This document shows, one piece after another, positions 1 through 6,968 of a stretch of DNA of 7,837 bases. The stretch covers positions 1 to 7,837 of the forward strand of contig CAIXUF010000939.1 in NCBI GenBank assembly GCA_903922535.1, given 5' to 3'. Position numbers and translations under genes: made by a program. Numbering within the stretch: the stretch's first letter is position 1; each line of letters starts with the position of its first letter. Below the pieces are notes generated by a model. That model ran no database searches. It was not told where the DNA came from and worked only from the letters and a program-made list of their open reading frames with translations. This stretch comes from Candidatus Hydrogenedentota bacterium (GTDB taxonomy: Bacteria; Hydrogenedentota; Hydrogenedentia; Hydrogenedentiales; CAITNO01).

Positions 1-534
1 AACAACGACAAGGTCGGCTTGATGATCTTCACAGACAAGGTGGAACTCATGGTACCGCCGCAGAAGGGCAGAAAGCACGTGCTGCGCGTCATCCGCGAGG
101 TGCTGTGCCATGAGCCGCAGGGCCGCGGCACCGACATTCCGGCGGCGCTCCACTATCTTAACAATGTCACCCGGCGCAGGGCGGTGGTCTTTCTCGTGTC
201 CGACTTCATGGCGGACAACTACGAGTCCGCGCTGCGCCTCGCCAACAAACGGCATGACATCATTGCCGTGGCCGTCACCGACCCCCGCGAGGAGCAACTT
301 CCCAGCGTCGGCATCGCCTCGCTGCGCGACGCCGAAACAGGCCGTGAGATCCTCGTGAACACCAGTGACGGCAAGGTTCAGCGCGCCTATACGGACATGG
401 CGGTGCAGCGCGCGCAGGCGCGCGACGAGCGCTTCCGCAAGACCCGCGTGGACGCCATGTACGTCCGCACCGACCAGCCCTACGTCAATGAAATCCACCG
501 GTTCTTCCGCATGCGGGAGAAGAGATTGCGATGA
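1..534 (+). CDS. DUF58 family vWA-domain protein, C-terminal part (5' end outside window)
   Basis: The reading frame is open from base 1 and gives 177 residues, so the start lies upstream; the ATG at 19 is internal. This is the C-terminal half of a DUF58 protein, a cytoplasmic protein with a degenerate or genuine von Willebrand A fold that is almost always encoded directly after a MoxR AAA+ ATPase. Visible landmarks are the strand DKVGLMIF, the loop GRGTDIPAAL (threonine of the MIDAS site, visible residue 44), the strand VVFLVSDFM (MIDAS aspartate, visible residue 68), then VAVTDPREEQLP, a typical DUF58 segment. The basic end (FFRMREKRLR) is also usual. The first MIDAS motif (DxSxS) would lie upstream and cannot be checked. 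The stop overlaps the next start as ATGA. DUF58 proteins are inferred partners of MoxR; family assignment is firm, function is not. Confidence 0.9.
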   Translation, partial: NNDKVGLMIFTDKVELMVPPQKGRKHVLRVIREVLCHEPQGRGTDIPAALHYLNNVTRRRAVVFLVSDFMADNYESALRLANKRHDIIAVAVTDPREEQLPSVGIASLRDAETGREILVNTSDGKVQRAYTDMAVQRAQARDERFRKTRVDAMYVRTDQPYVNEIHRFFRMREKRLR

Positions 535-1505
535 CTTCTTTACTGCGAAGACAGGCCGGACGTTTTGTCCTGACCGCCGCGCTGATTTCTGTCAGTGCGG
601 CAAGCCCCGCCGCCTTCGCGGGCGTTCAGGCCACGGTCACGGCCGAGTTGGAGGGACCGCTGGTCCCCTACCACCGCTCCGCGACACTACTGGTGCGCGT
701 TGACGGCCCCAAGGGATCAACGGTGCAGTGGCCTGACCTCTCCGGCAAGATTAAGGATGTTGAGATTACCGCAGATGCGCCGGTCCTCGCGGAAAAGCCC
801 AACGATGGACTTCATGCGGAGCGCACGTACCACATTGACGCGGTGAAGCCCTCCACTTACCGCCTGCCAGACATGGACGTTGCCGTCAGTTCCGCCACTG
901 AGACAAGCGCCTATCCCCTGCCTCCCATTGTTTTTCAGGCGCGTGAACTGACGGACCAGGAAAAGGCGGCGGCCGCGACGTTTGAGGAAAGCGCCCCCCT
1001 TTCCGCGCTTGAAGAACACAAATCCATGCGATGGGGATGGATTGCCGCTGGACTGGCGGCGGTCTTGGCAATGGCGGCCCTGTTGTGGCGGCTCTTCTGG
1101 CGCAAGAAACCGATCCCTGCGGCCCCGCCGAAACCGGCCTGGGACGTGGCACTGGCCCGACTCCACGAATTGCGCCTCCGCAATCTGCCGATACAAGGCC
1201 AGACGGAACGGTACTATGTCGACCTTTCAGCCATTTTGCGTTACTACGTGGAAGACCGTTTCGGCCTCCGCGCACCGGAACAGACGACGCCCGAGTTTCT
1301 CGACATCGCCGCGCAGAGTGGTCTCTTGACCGCGGAGCACCAGGAGTTCCTGGCGCTGTTCCTGCGCCATTCCGACCGGGTGAAGTTTGCCCGCCATGAG
1401 CCTTCCGTAATCGCCATGGAGCAACAACTCGCGGAAGTTGAGCAGTTTGTCCAGGCCACCGTGCCCGGCCCCGTCGGCAGCGAGATACTGGAGGGCGCGG
1501 CATGA
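531..1505 (+). CDS. BatD-like membrane protein (short, DUF4381-like C-terminal domain)
   Basis: This 324-residue protein has a signal peptide (residues 1-30, likely cut after AFA), an extracytoplasmic beta-rich region of about 110 residues (31-140), one transmembrane helix (about 168-189) followed by RLFWRKK, and a cytoplasmic helical domain (about 203-308). The helical domain contains YYVDLSAILRYYVEDRFGL and a TTPEFL segment, a pattern shared by DUF4381-type proteins and BatD C-termini. It sits where many moxR-bat operons encode a small BatD-like protein between DUF58 and BatA. The ATG at 531 overlaps the DUF58 stop (ATGA); a purine-rich GGGAGA lies at 515-520, about 10 bases upstream. It ends in another ATGA overlap with batA. 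By inference it anchors periplasmic Bat components to the cytoplasmic MoxR/DUF58 side. No enzymatic motif is visible. Architecture is clear; exact family name is less sure. Confidence 0.82.
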   Translation: MTSLLRRQAGRFVLTAALISVSAASPAAFAGVQATVTAELEGPLVPYHRSATLLVRVDGPKGSTVQWPDLSGKIKDVEITADAPVLAEKPNDGLHAERTYHIDAVKPSTYRLPDMDVAVSSATETSAYPLPPIVFQARELTDQEKAAAATFEESAPLSALEEHKSMRWGWIAAGLAAVLAMAALLWRLFWRKKPIPAAPPKPAWDVALARLHELRLRNLPIQGQTERYYVDLSAILRYYVEDRFGLRAPEQTTPEFLDIAAQSGLLTAEHQEFLALFLRHSDRVKFARHEPSVIAMEQQLAEVEQFVQATVPGPVGSEILEGAA

Positions 1506-2536
1506 GACAACTCTTCGAGCCCTTCCTTTTCGGGTCCCTGGCCCATCCATGGGCGCTGCTTTTGCTGGTGCCCGTGGCCCTGCTCGGTCTCTTCGAGGCC
1601 TTTTCGGGCGCGCCGGGCGCCGTGACCATCTCGACCGGTTCGTCGCTGGCTCGCTTGGGTGCCAGGGTATCCCGCGGCTGGCGGGCCATTCCGGCCGGTC
1701 TTCGGCTGATCGGACTCTCCCTGCTGGTCCTGGCCATGGCCTGTCCGCTCAACGGCTACCAGATACGCAAGGACCGCACCGGTGTCATCGACATCATGCT
1801 GTGCGTGGACATTTCCGGCAGCATGCAGCAGGCGGACTTCGTCATGGACGGCGTCCCGCGCGACCGCCTTTACGTCACAAAGCAGGCCGTGCGAAACTTC
1901 ATCAACAGCCGCCGCGAACGCCAGAGCGGACGCTTCGGCGTGGACCGCGTGGGACTCCTGCTCTTCTCCGGCGTGGCATGGACGCAGTGCCCGCTGACGC
2001 TCGACTACGACATCCTGGAAAAGGCTGTTGAAGATGCGCAAATAGCCCCGGAGAACAAGCAGGGCACGGCCATTGGTTCTGCTCTCGGCTTGGCCATTCG
2101 CCGACTTAGCCAGACGGAAGCCAAGTCCAAGGTCATCGTGCTGCTTTCCGACGGCCGCAACAACCGCGGCGAATTGGACCCGCTGACCGCGGCGCAGCTC
2201 GCCAAGGAATACAACATACGCGTCTACACCATCGGTGCCGGTTCACCGCAACCCACCACCATTCAGAACGGCCTCTTCCCGGTGCAAAGCGAGGCCATCG
2301 ACGAGGACATGCTCAAGAAGGTAGCCGGGACCACCGGAGGCCGTTACTACCTGGCCACGGACACGGCGGCGCTCATGAGCGCCTACACGGAAATCAACGC
2401 CCTCGAAACCACCGAGATTGACTTGGGCGACTACTACGAGTTCAAAGAGGCGTTCATGCCTTACCTGGTGCTGGGTGCGCTGCTGACCCTGGCATCCATC
2501 CTGGCGCGCCGCACGGCGTTTGAGGTGCTGCCATGA
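1502..2536 (+). CDS. batA: BatA, membrane-anchored vWA-domain protein
   Basis: The 344-residue product has the standard BatA layout and length: two N-terminal membrane helices (about 14-34 and 66-82), a vWA domain (about 95-300) and a C-terminal helix (about 318-336). The metal-ion-dependent adhesion site is intact: DISGS gives D103, S105 and S107; T189 lies in GTAIGSAL; D217 lies in VLLSDGRNNRG. The basic loop between helices 1 and 2 (RLGARVSRGWR) suggests that loop is cytoplasmic, which places the vWA domain in the periplasm. A GGAGGG at 1490-1495 sits 6 bases before the ATG, which overlaps the previous stop as ATGA. The end overlaps batB in the same way. In Bacteroides, batA belongs to an operon linked to aerotolerance; BatA and BatB are thought to form membrane complexes that bind partner proteins through the metal site. 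The assignment is strong; the ligand is unknown. Confidence 0.94.
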   Translation: MRQLFEPFLFGSLAHPWALLLLVPVALLGLFEAFSGAPGAVTISTGSSLARLGARVSRGWRAIPAGLRLIGLSLLVLAMACPLNGYQIRKDRTGVIDIMLCVDISGSMQQADFVMDGVPRDRLYVTKQAVRNFINSRRERQSGRFGVDRVGLLLFSGVAWTQCPLTLDYDILEKAVEDAQIAPENKQGTAIGSALGLAIRRLSQTEAKSKVIVLLSDGRNNRGELDPLTAAQLAKEYNIRVYTIGAGSPQPTTIQNGLFPVQSEAIDEDMLKKVAGTTGGRYYLATDTAALMSAYTEINALETTEIDLGDYYEFKEAFMPYLVLGALLTLASILARRTAFEVLP

Positions 2537-3612
2537 ACGTCCAATTTGCGTTTTCCATGGCGCAGGCGCCCGTCTGGGGCGTAGTGGCCGTCGTCATGCT
2601 CATTGCCGTGATCCTCGGCCTGCGCTGGTCCGACCGCAGACGGCGCGCAAGGCTCACGGCACTGATCGACGCATCCCTGGCGCCGCGCCTTCTGGAAGGA
2701 TACGACGAGCGCATCCGGCGTCCCCTGGCATGGCTGACCGTCCTTGGACTGGTCGCGCTGCTTTTGGCCTTTTCCCAGCCGCGTTGGGGCCGCTCCTGGG
2801 TGAGCGTCGCCCGCGAGAGCCGCGACATTATGATCCTTCTGGACACCTCGGAAAGCATGAACGCCCAGAACCCGCTCCCAACGCGTCTTGAGCGCGCCCG
2901 GCAGAAGATTCAATCCCTGCTCGACCTCTGCCCCGGAGACCGGTTTGGCCTGATAGCCTTTTCCGGTGAGGCCGCCACGGAGGTTCCGCTCACGCTGGAC
3001 CTGAACTATTACCGCGCGGCGCTGGGCTCCATCACCACGGACACGCTCAGCATTGAGGGAACCGACATCACCTCCGCACTGCGCGAGGCAAGGCGCGTGT
3101 TCGACGAGGATGCAAAGAAATCCGGAAAAGCGGGCAGCAGTTCGCGGGTGGTCATCGTCGTGACCGACGGAGAGCAGACTTCCGGCGACGATCTTGCCGA
3201 GGCCGAACGCATGAAGGACTATGCAACGGTGTACGTTCTCGGCATCGGCGACCCGAAAGGCGCGACGATCACCTTCCCCAAATGGATGCAGCGCTACGCC
3301 CGGCTGTCGGAAGACCAAAGGACCCACCTCAGCCGCCTTGATGAGGAAAACCTAAAGAAACTGGCCACCGATTCGGGCGGGGCATACGCCCGCATCTCTC
3401 CAGACGACTCCGACGTCAAATTCATCCGGGAGGAACTGGAGCAGGTGCAGTCGCGCGCGGCGTCCGACAAAATGCGCTACAACCTGATCAACCGTTACCG
3501 CTGGCCCCTGGGCGCGGCAATCTTCTGCTTCATGGCGGAGGGGTTCTGGGTGATACTCATGCCCTGGATACGTTCTTACCGCCTGCGCAGGGAGGGTGTG
3601 CGTCATGCGTAA
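2533..3612 (+). CDS. batB: BatB, membrane-anchored vWA-domain protein
   Basis: This 359-residue protein is a paralogue of BatA with the same plan: membrane helices at about 14-31 and 65-81, a vWA domain (about 97-305) and a C-terminal helix (about 324-345). The MIDAS residues are all present: D104, S106 and S108 in LLDTSESMN, T177 in GTDITSAL, and D212 in VTDGEQTSG. The basic loop SDRRRRAR between helices 1 and 2 and the basic tail after helix 3 favour a periplasmic vWA domain. The late segment GIGDPKGATI, followed by LDEENLKKLA and SGGAYARIS, is typical of BatB. GAGGTG at 2522-2527 precedes the ATG by 5 bases, and the start overlaps the batA stop as ATGA. The gene runs 8 bases into the next one. 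It probably works as a partner of BatA in one membrane assembly; substrate not evident. Confidence 0.94.
   Translation: MNVQFAFSMAQAPVWGVVAVVMLIAVILGLRWSDRRRRARLTALIDASLAPRLLEGYDERIRRPLAWLTVLGLVALLLAFSQPRWGRSWVSVARESRDIMILLDTSESMNAQNPLPTRLERARQKIQSLLDLCPGDRFGLIAFSGEAATEVPLTLDLNYYRAALGSITTDTLSIEGTDITSALREARRVFDEDAKKSGKAGSSSRVVIVVTDGEQTSGDDLAEAERMKDYATVYVLGIGDPKGATITFPKWMQRYARLSEDQRTHLSRLDEENLKKLATDSGGAYARISPDDSDVKFIREELEQVQSRAASDKMRYNLINRYRWPLGAAIFCFMAEGFWVILMPWIRSYRLRREGVRHA
3591..3595 (+). promoter_or_regulatory. Ribosome binding site that fixes the batC-like start
   Basis: GGAGG lies inside the end of batB, 9 bases before the ATG at 3605. A GTG at 3596 in the same frame would lie directly against this site, so the ATG at 3605 is preferred. 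It also gives a clean signal peptide beginning MRKTLLVLLVLQ. Confidence 0.75.
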
Positions 3613-4303
3613 GACCCTGCTTGTTCTCCTCGTTCTTCAGGCGCTTCTGGTTGGATATGCCGACGCAGCAAAGTCCTCCTTTTCAGAGTCTCTGGCCACC
3701 GCACAGGGTCACCTGAACAGTGGTGAGTTTGACAAGGCGCTCGACATCCTTCATGAACTCCAGACCGACCATCCCGATTCAGGGATTGTCGCCTACGGTA
3801 TCGGCAAGGCCCTCTATTCCCGCGCGCAGCATCAGGAAACACTCGGGGCCAAGGACGAAGCGGCCGGCGCCTACGCAGAGTCCGAAACCGCGTTTTCGAA
3901 GGTCGCCGCCGGAAACGATCCAAAGATTGCCGTGGAGTCCGCCTTCGGGCGCCTAAACGCCGCCGCCCGCAAGGCCCTGCTGATCCCGCAGGACCAGAAA
4001 TACGAGGAAGCTGTCACCGCCCTTCGCGGCGCCGTGGCAGGCTATGAGCAGTTTCTGCGCGAACACCCGGGACACGTTGGCGCGGCAAAAAATCTCGACA
4101 ACATCCGCCTGAAACTCAAGGAACTGCTCCAGAAGCCCCAGCAGCCGAAAAAGGACGATGACAAGAAGAAGCCGCCGGAGGACAAGAAACAGCCGATGGT
4201 GTACTTCCTCAGCGCGGGAACGGAGATTCCGAAAGCGCAGGCAAAGGCCGAAGGCAACCAGTTGCAGTTGGTGGTGCCCGGCGGCCAGGAGGCAAAGCCA
4301 TGA
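3605..4303 (+). CDS. batC: BatC-like secreted TPR protein (N-terminal BatC function, shortened tail)
   Basis: From the ATG at 3605 the product has 232 residues. Residues 1-21 form a signal peptide (MRKTLLVLLVLQALL, cut near ADA). Residues about 24-176 are helical TPR-like repeats: one around HLNSGEFDKALDILHEL, others around 61-100 and 106-151, and a last one around FLREHPGHVGAAKNLDNIRL. A short lysine/proline/aspartate linker (179-195) follows, then about 35 residues without recognised similarity (VYFLSAGTEIPKAQ onwards). Position after batB and the TPR-plus-charged-linker plan match BatC, a periplasmic protein thought to bridge Bat components. It lacks the BatC tail motif that usually follows the charged linker; a similar tail closes the next gene. 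The start overlaps batB by 8 bases, and the stop overlaps the next start as ATGA. TPR identity is good; the strict batC name is an inference. Confidence 0.8.
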   Translation: MRKTLLVLLVLQALLVGYADAAKSSFSESLATAQGHLNSGEFDKALDILHELQTDHPDSGIVAYGIGKALYSRAQHQETLGAKDEAAGAYAESETAFSKVAAGNDPKIAVESAFGRLNAAARKALLIPQDQKYEEAVTALRGAVAGYEQFLREHPGHVGAAKNLDNIRLKLKELLQKPQQPKKDDDKKKPPEDKKQPMVYFLSAGTEIPKAQAKAEGNQLQLVVPGGQEAKP

Positions 4304-5190
4304 ACGCCTTCCGCGCATTCTCGCCCTGTGCCGTCTTCCTGTCCTGCATCTTCGCGGCACTGGCATCGGTCGCCCAAAGTTCCGGACAGGCCGCCTCTCC
4401 CCCGCCGGTCATCCAGGGCCCCGCCGGTGGACCGCTTGCCCTTCCCCCGGCGCCAAACGGCGCCGGCGCCGGACAGGAACCGCTCAAATTCAAAATGTAC
4501 GCCCTGCTGGGGCAAAAGAAAGCGAACGCGACGGCCGCGCTGGACGCCGACTTGAAGCCTCTTGAAAGTGTCCTCAAGAGTCTTCCCTACACCGACTACT
4601 CGAGAATATCCATTGACGAACGCGAAACACCCGACGGTGTGGACACACAATTCCCCATCAATCCCGTCTATTCACTCGTTGCCCACCCCACCGGTACAGA
4701 CGAGCAGGGTGCGGCGAAGCTGGACATTCATGTAGATTTAATGCAGGATGGCAAACTGATCAAGGCGTTGACGGCACAGGCGACAGCCAAGCCGGGCGAC
4801 GCCTTGCTGTTGCGTGGAATGCCATTGCCCCCCGGTGAACTGGTCATTGTTCTCCAACGGGACCCCGGCAAGCAGGACTCGAAAGACGGCAAGAGCGATC
4901 AAGACCAGGACAAAAAGGACCAGCAAGAGCAGCAAAAGCCCGACCAGAAAAGCGAGTCCAAGGACAAGGACTCGGAGAAGAAGCAGGAGCAGAAGAAAGA
5001 CGAGGAGAAAAAGGACGCCAAGGAAGACCAGGCCGACAAGAAGGAAGACCAGGAAAAGGCGGACGACGACAAGAAAGAGTCCAAGAATCTGGAATCGATT
5101 CTTCAATCCCTTGAGGACGTTGACCGCAAGGAACAGTCAGAAGTGCGCAACAAGAGAGACCGGATAGATTTCAAAGGAGACTGGTGGTGA
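4300..5190 (+). CDS. Secreted protein with unassigned beta-rich domain, long K/D/E/Q linker and BatC-like tail
   Basis: This 296-residue protein is not one I can name. It has a signal peptide (about 1-25, SVA cleavage), a Pro/Ala/Gly-rich spacer (26-60), an apparently globular domain (about 61-188), a highly charged low-complexity linker (191-262, where 61 of 72 residues are K, D, E or Q) and a conserved-looking tail (263-296) reading NLESILQSLEDVD, later RIDFKGDWW. BatC proteins commonly end in such a short helix plus a basic segment and a terminal DW or NW motif, so the tail is BatC-like. The globular domain contains LKSLPYTDYSRISIDE and ends with KPGDALLLRG and ELVIVLQRD. This resembles small periplasmic beta-rich domains in other Gram-negative proteins, but I cannot assign a family. 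AGGAGG at 4287-4292 lies 7 bases before the ATG, which overlaps the previous stop. A periplasmic Bat subunit is likely from context. Confidence 0.8.
   Translation: MNAFRAFSPCAVFLSCIFAALASVAQSSGQAASPPPVIQGPAGGPLALPPAPNGAGAGQEPLKFKMYALLGQKKANATAALDADLKPLESVLKSLPYTDYSRISIDERETPDGVDTQFPINPVYSLVAHPTGTDEQGAAKLDIHVDLMQDGKLIKALTAQATAKPGDALLLRGMPLPPGELVIVLQRDPGKQDSKDGKSDQDQDKKDQQEQQKPDQKSESKDKDSEKKQEQKKDEEKKDAKEDQADKKEDQEKADDDKKESKNLESILQSLEDVDRKEQSEVRNKRDRIDFKGDWW
4870..5085 (+). repeat. Low-complexity stretch coding for a charged K/D/E/Q linker
   Basis: The bases are strongly purine-biased, with many AAG, GAC, CAG and GAG codons, unlike the GC-rich flanks. They encode residues 191-262 of the secreted protein at 4300-5190. 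The bias follows from the amino-acid composition and is not an exact tandem repeat. The long leucine-rich reading frame on the opposite strand is its complement and not a gene. Confidence 0.8.
5176..5180 (+). promoter_or_regulatory. Ribosome binding site that decides the batD start
   Basis: GGAGA (in AAAGGAGA) lies 9 bases before the ATG at 5190. In-frame GTG codons at 5184 and 5187 lie only 3 and 6 bases away. The spacing favours the ATG, which forms a TGATG overlap with the previous stop. Confidence 0.65.
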
Positions 5191-6968
5191 TGCGAAGCCT
5201 GGTGTTTGCCGCCCTTCTTATTGTCACGGGCGTTGCCTTCGCGCAAAGCCCGGTCACGGCGTCTCTGTCCACTGATCGTGTCGCCGTCGGGGAGACCTTT
5301 TACATTGAGATCAAGGCGGAGGGCGCCGATGTTCAGGAGCCCGACGTGCTTTCAGCCATCAAGGACACCGGCATTCAGACTGGCCAGCCCAACGTCGCAA
5401 CGAAAATGGAAATAGCGAACATCAACGGCCGCATGAGCACCGTTGCCTCCAAGTCCTGGCGCTATCCGGCCCGGGCAACAAAGGAAGGCACCATCACCAT
5501 CCCCCAGATTCCGATTGCCGTCGACGGTCTGGCGCTCTTCACCCTTCCCATGCAAATTCGGGTGGCACAGGCCGCGATTCCAAGCCCGCAGGGAAACACA
5601 GCCGGCGGCGGCGGGGCAATCACGGTGGAGCAGTTGGCCTTCGTCGAATCGTCCGTCGACAAACCCTCCCCCTATCAGGGCGAGGCGGTAACCCTGTCCC
5701 TGCGTATTTATGCCGCCAATGACTACGGCGTGCAGATCGTCGGTCCAAGAACAATGCCGATGCCGGACAGGCAGGGTTTCTATTCAGGTCCCCAGCAGCA
5801 GGCAAACAAAATGGAGACCCGCAACGGCATCAGCTACCGCGTCATGGAAATCACCATTGCCATGTACCCCACGGTTACCGGTGCCCTGACCATCCAACCC
5901 TGGTCCTGGCAGGGCGAGGTCAATTGGCGGGACAACCAGTTTATGCGGCCCCGCGCCGTGGCCCGTGATTTCCTTGCGCCGGCCATTCCCATCAATGTCC
6001 AGCCGCTGCCCGAAAAACCCGCCGATTTTTCCGGGGCGGTCGGCAAATACACCATCAAAGGCGCCCTGAGCACTGAGAAACTGGTTCAGGGCGTTCCAGT
6101 CACTTGGACCCTGACGGTGCAAGGACAGGGCAACCCTGACGCCATTGGCGCGCCGACCATCCCGGCAATGTCCTGGGCGCACATCTCGGGCCCGGAGATT
6201 GACGTCCAGCAGCAGCAGCAAAACTCGCTGGACGCAACGAAGGTCTTTCGCTACACATTGACCCCGCTTGAGCGCGGGGAGCAGGCATTGCCGGCAATCA
6301 AGTTCGTCTTTTTTGCCCCCATTCTCAAAAACTACAAGACCGAAACCACGCCGGAACAGAAGCTCACCATAGCCGCCTCCCCGGATGCGGTGGCACTGGT
6401 CACCGCCGGCGGCAGCCGCGCCGACGAACGCTCCTCCGTTGAAGTCCTGAATGAGGGGCTCCTCCCCATTCTGGACAAACCCGCCGCCTCGTTGCGCCCC
6501 TCCGTCACAACGATGTCCCTCGCCTGGACCGCAGCCCTTGGCGGCCTTGCCCTGCCGCCCCTGTTGTATGGTGCCTTTCTGCTCTGGCTGCGGCAGCGGC
6601 GCCGGCTCACCGGAGACCTGCGGTACGCGCGTCGGCACTTTGCCCTTTCCCGGTACAGGGAAAACATGCAGCGGATCTCGGGCGACGACCCGGGTGACGC
6701 GCTCTATCACGCACTGGCGGGGTACCTGTCCGACATGTACAACACGGTTGAGGCGGGCCTCACCTCCCAGGACGCGCAGGAACTCCTTGCGGCGAAGGGA
6801 GTTTCCAGGGAGGTTATAGACACCGTTGTTTCCGTGCTTCGCGCCTGTGAACGCGCACGCTACTCCGGCGGAAAGCTCTCTCCCGATGAACTGCATGCAC
6901 TGGCCGCCGCGGCAGAAATGGCAGTGGGAAAGATCCAGGCCGGACCGCGCAAAGGAGGCCGCGAATGA
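5190..6968 (+). CDS. batD: BatD, periplasmic Ig-like membrane protein
   Basis: From the ATG at 5190 the product has 592 residues, a usual BatD length. It has a signal peptide (1-18, cut after AFA), an N-terminal beta domain beginning TASLSTDRVAVGETFYIEI, a second repeat around FVESSVDKPSPYQGEAVTLS, and a third beginning AVGKYTIKGALSTEKLVQG with the BatD-typical VQGQGNPD. A glycine-rich linker (about 138-143) separates the first two domains, and a five-glutamine run (340-344) lies in the third. One transmembrane helix (about 443-466) is followed by RQRRR, which puts the last 120 residues in the cytoplasm. These form a helical domain of the kind seen in the short BatD-like protein at 531-1505 (YHALAGYLSDMY, then a GLTSQDAQELL segment). 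BatD is thought to scaffold the vWA and TPR subunits in the periplasm. It follows the previous gene by TGATG overlap and overlaps batE by ATGA. Confidence 0.92.
   Translation: MRSLVFAALLIVTGVAFAQSPVTASLSTDRVAVGETFYIEIKAEGADVQEPDVLSAIKDTGIQTGQPNVATKMEIANINGRMSTVASKSWRYPARATKEGTITIPQIPIAVDGLALFTLPMQIRVAQAAIPSPQGNTAGGGGAITVEQLAFVESSVDKPSPYQGEAVTLSLRIYAANDYGVQIVGPRTMPMPDRQGFYSGPQQQANKMETRNGISYRVMEITIAMYPTVTGALTIQPWSWQGEVNWRDNQFMRPRAVARDFLAPAIPINVQPLPEKPADFSGAVGKYTIKGALSTEKLVQGVPVTWTLTVQGQGNPDAIGAPTIPAMSWAHISGPEIDVQQQQQNSLDATKVFRYTLTPLERGEQALPAIKFVFFAPILKNYKTETTPEQKLTIAASPDAVALVTAGGSRADERSSVEVLNEGLLPILDKPAASLRPSVTTMSLAWTAALGGLALPPLLYGAFLLWLRQRRRLTGDLRYARRHFALSRYRENMQRISGDDPGDALYHALAGYLSDMYNTVEAGLTSQDAQELLAAKGVSREVIDTVVSVLRACERARYSGGKLSPDELHALAAAAEMAVGKIQAGPRKGGRE
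6951..6958 (+). promoter_or_regulatory. Strong Shine-Dalgarno sequence for batE
   Basis: AAAGGAGG inside the end of batD lies 6 bases before the batE ATG at 6965. It is the best match to the anti-Shine-Dalgarno sequence in the window and supports this start. Confidence 0.75.

Noticed and set aside
886..3327. Several 265-288-codon minus-strand frames opposite the BatD-like gene, batA and batB
   Set aside because: They overlap well-supported plus-strand genes with intact motifs, have biased compositions (Arg, Gly, Pro, Ser) and show no domain.
3605..4303. A frameshift as the cause of the split BatC
   Set aside because: The second gene has its own AGGAGG at a good distance, an ATG, a signal peptide and about 125 residues of additional domain before the charged linker, so the two genes look independently functional.
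4738..5106. Leucine/valine-rich minus-strand frame resembling a membrane protein
   Set aside because: It is the complement of the lysine/aspartate/glutamate/glutamine linker; AAG, GAC and CAG read in reverse give Leu and Val codons. It has no ribosome binding site of note.
6208..6221. CAG-type run within batD as a phase-variable repeat
   Set aside because: It is only about five glutamine codons, trinucleotide in unit, and so would not shift the frame. It is too short to suggest slippage control.
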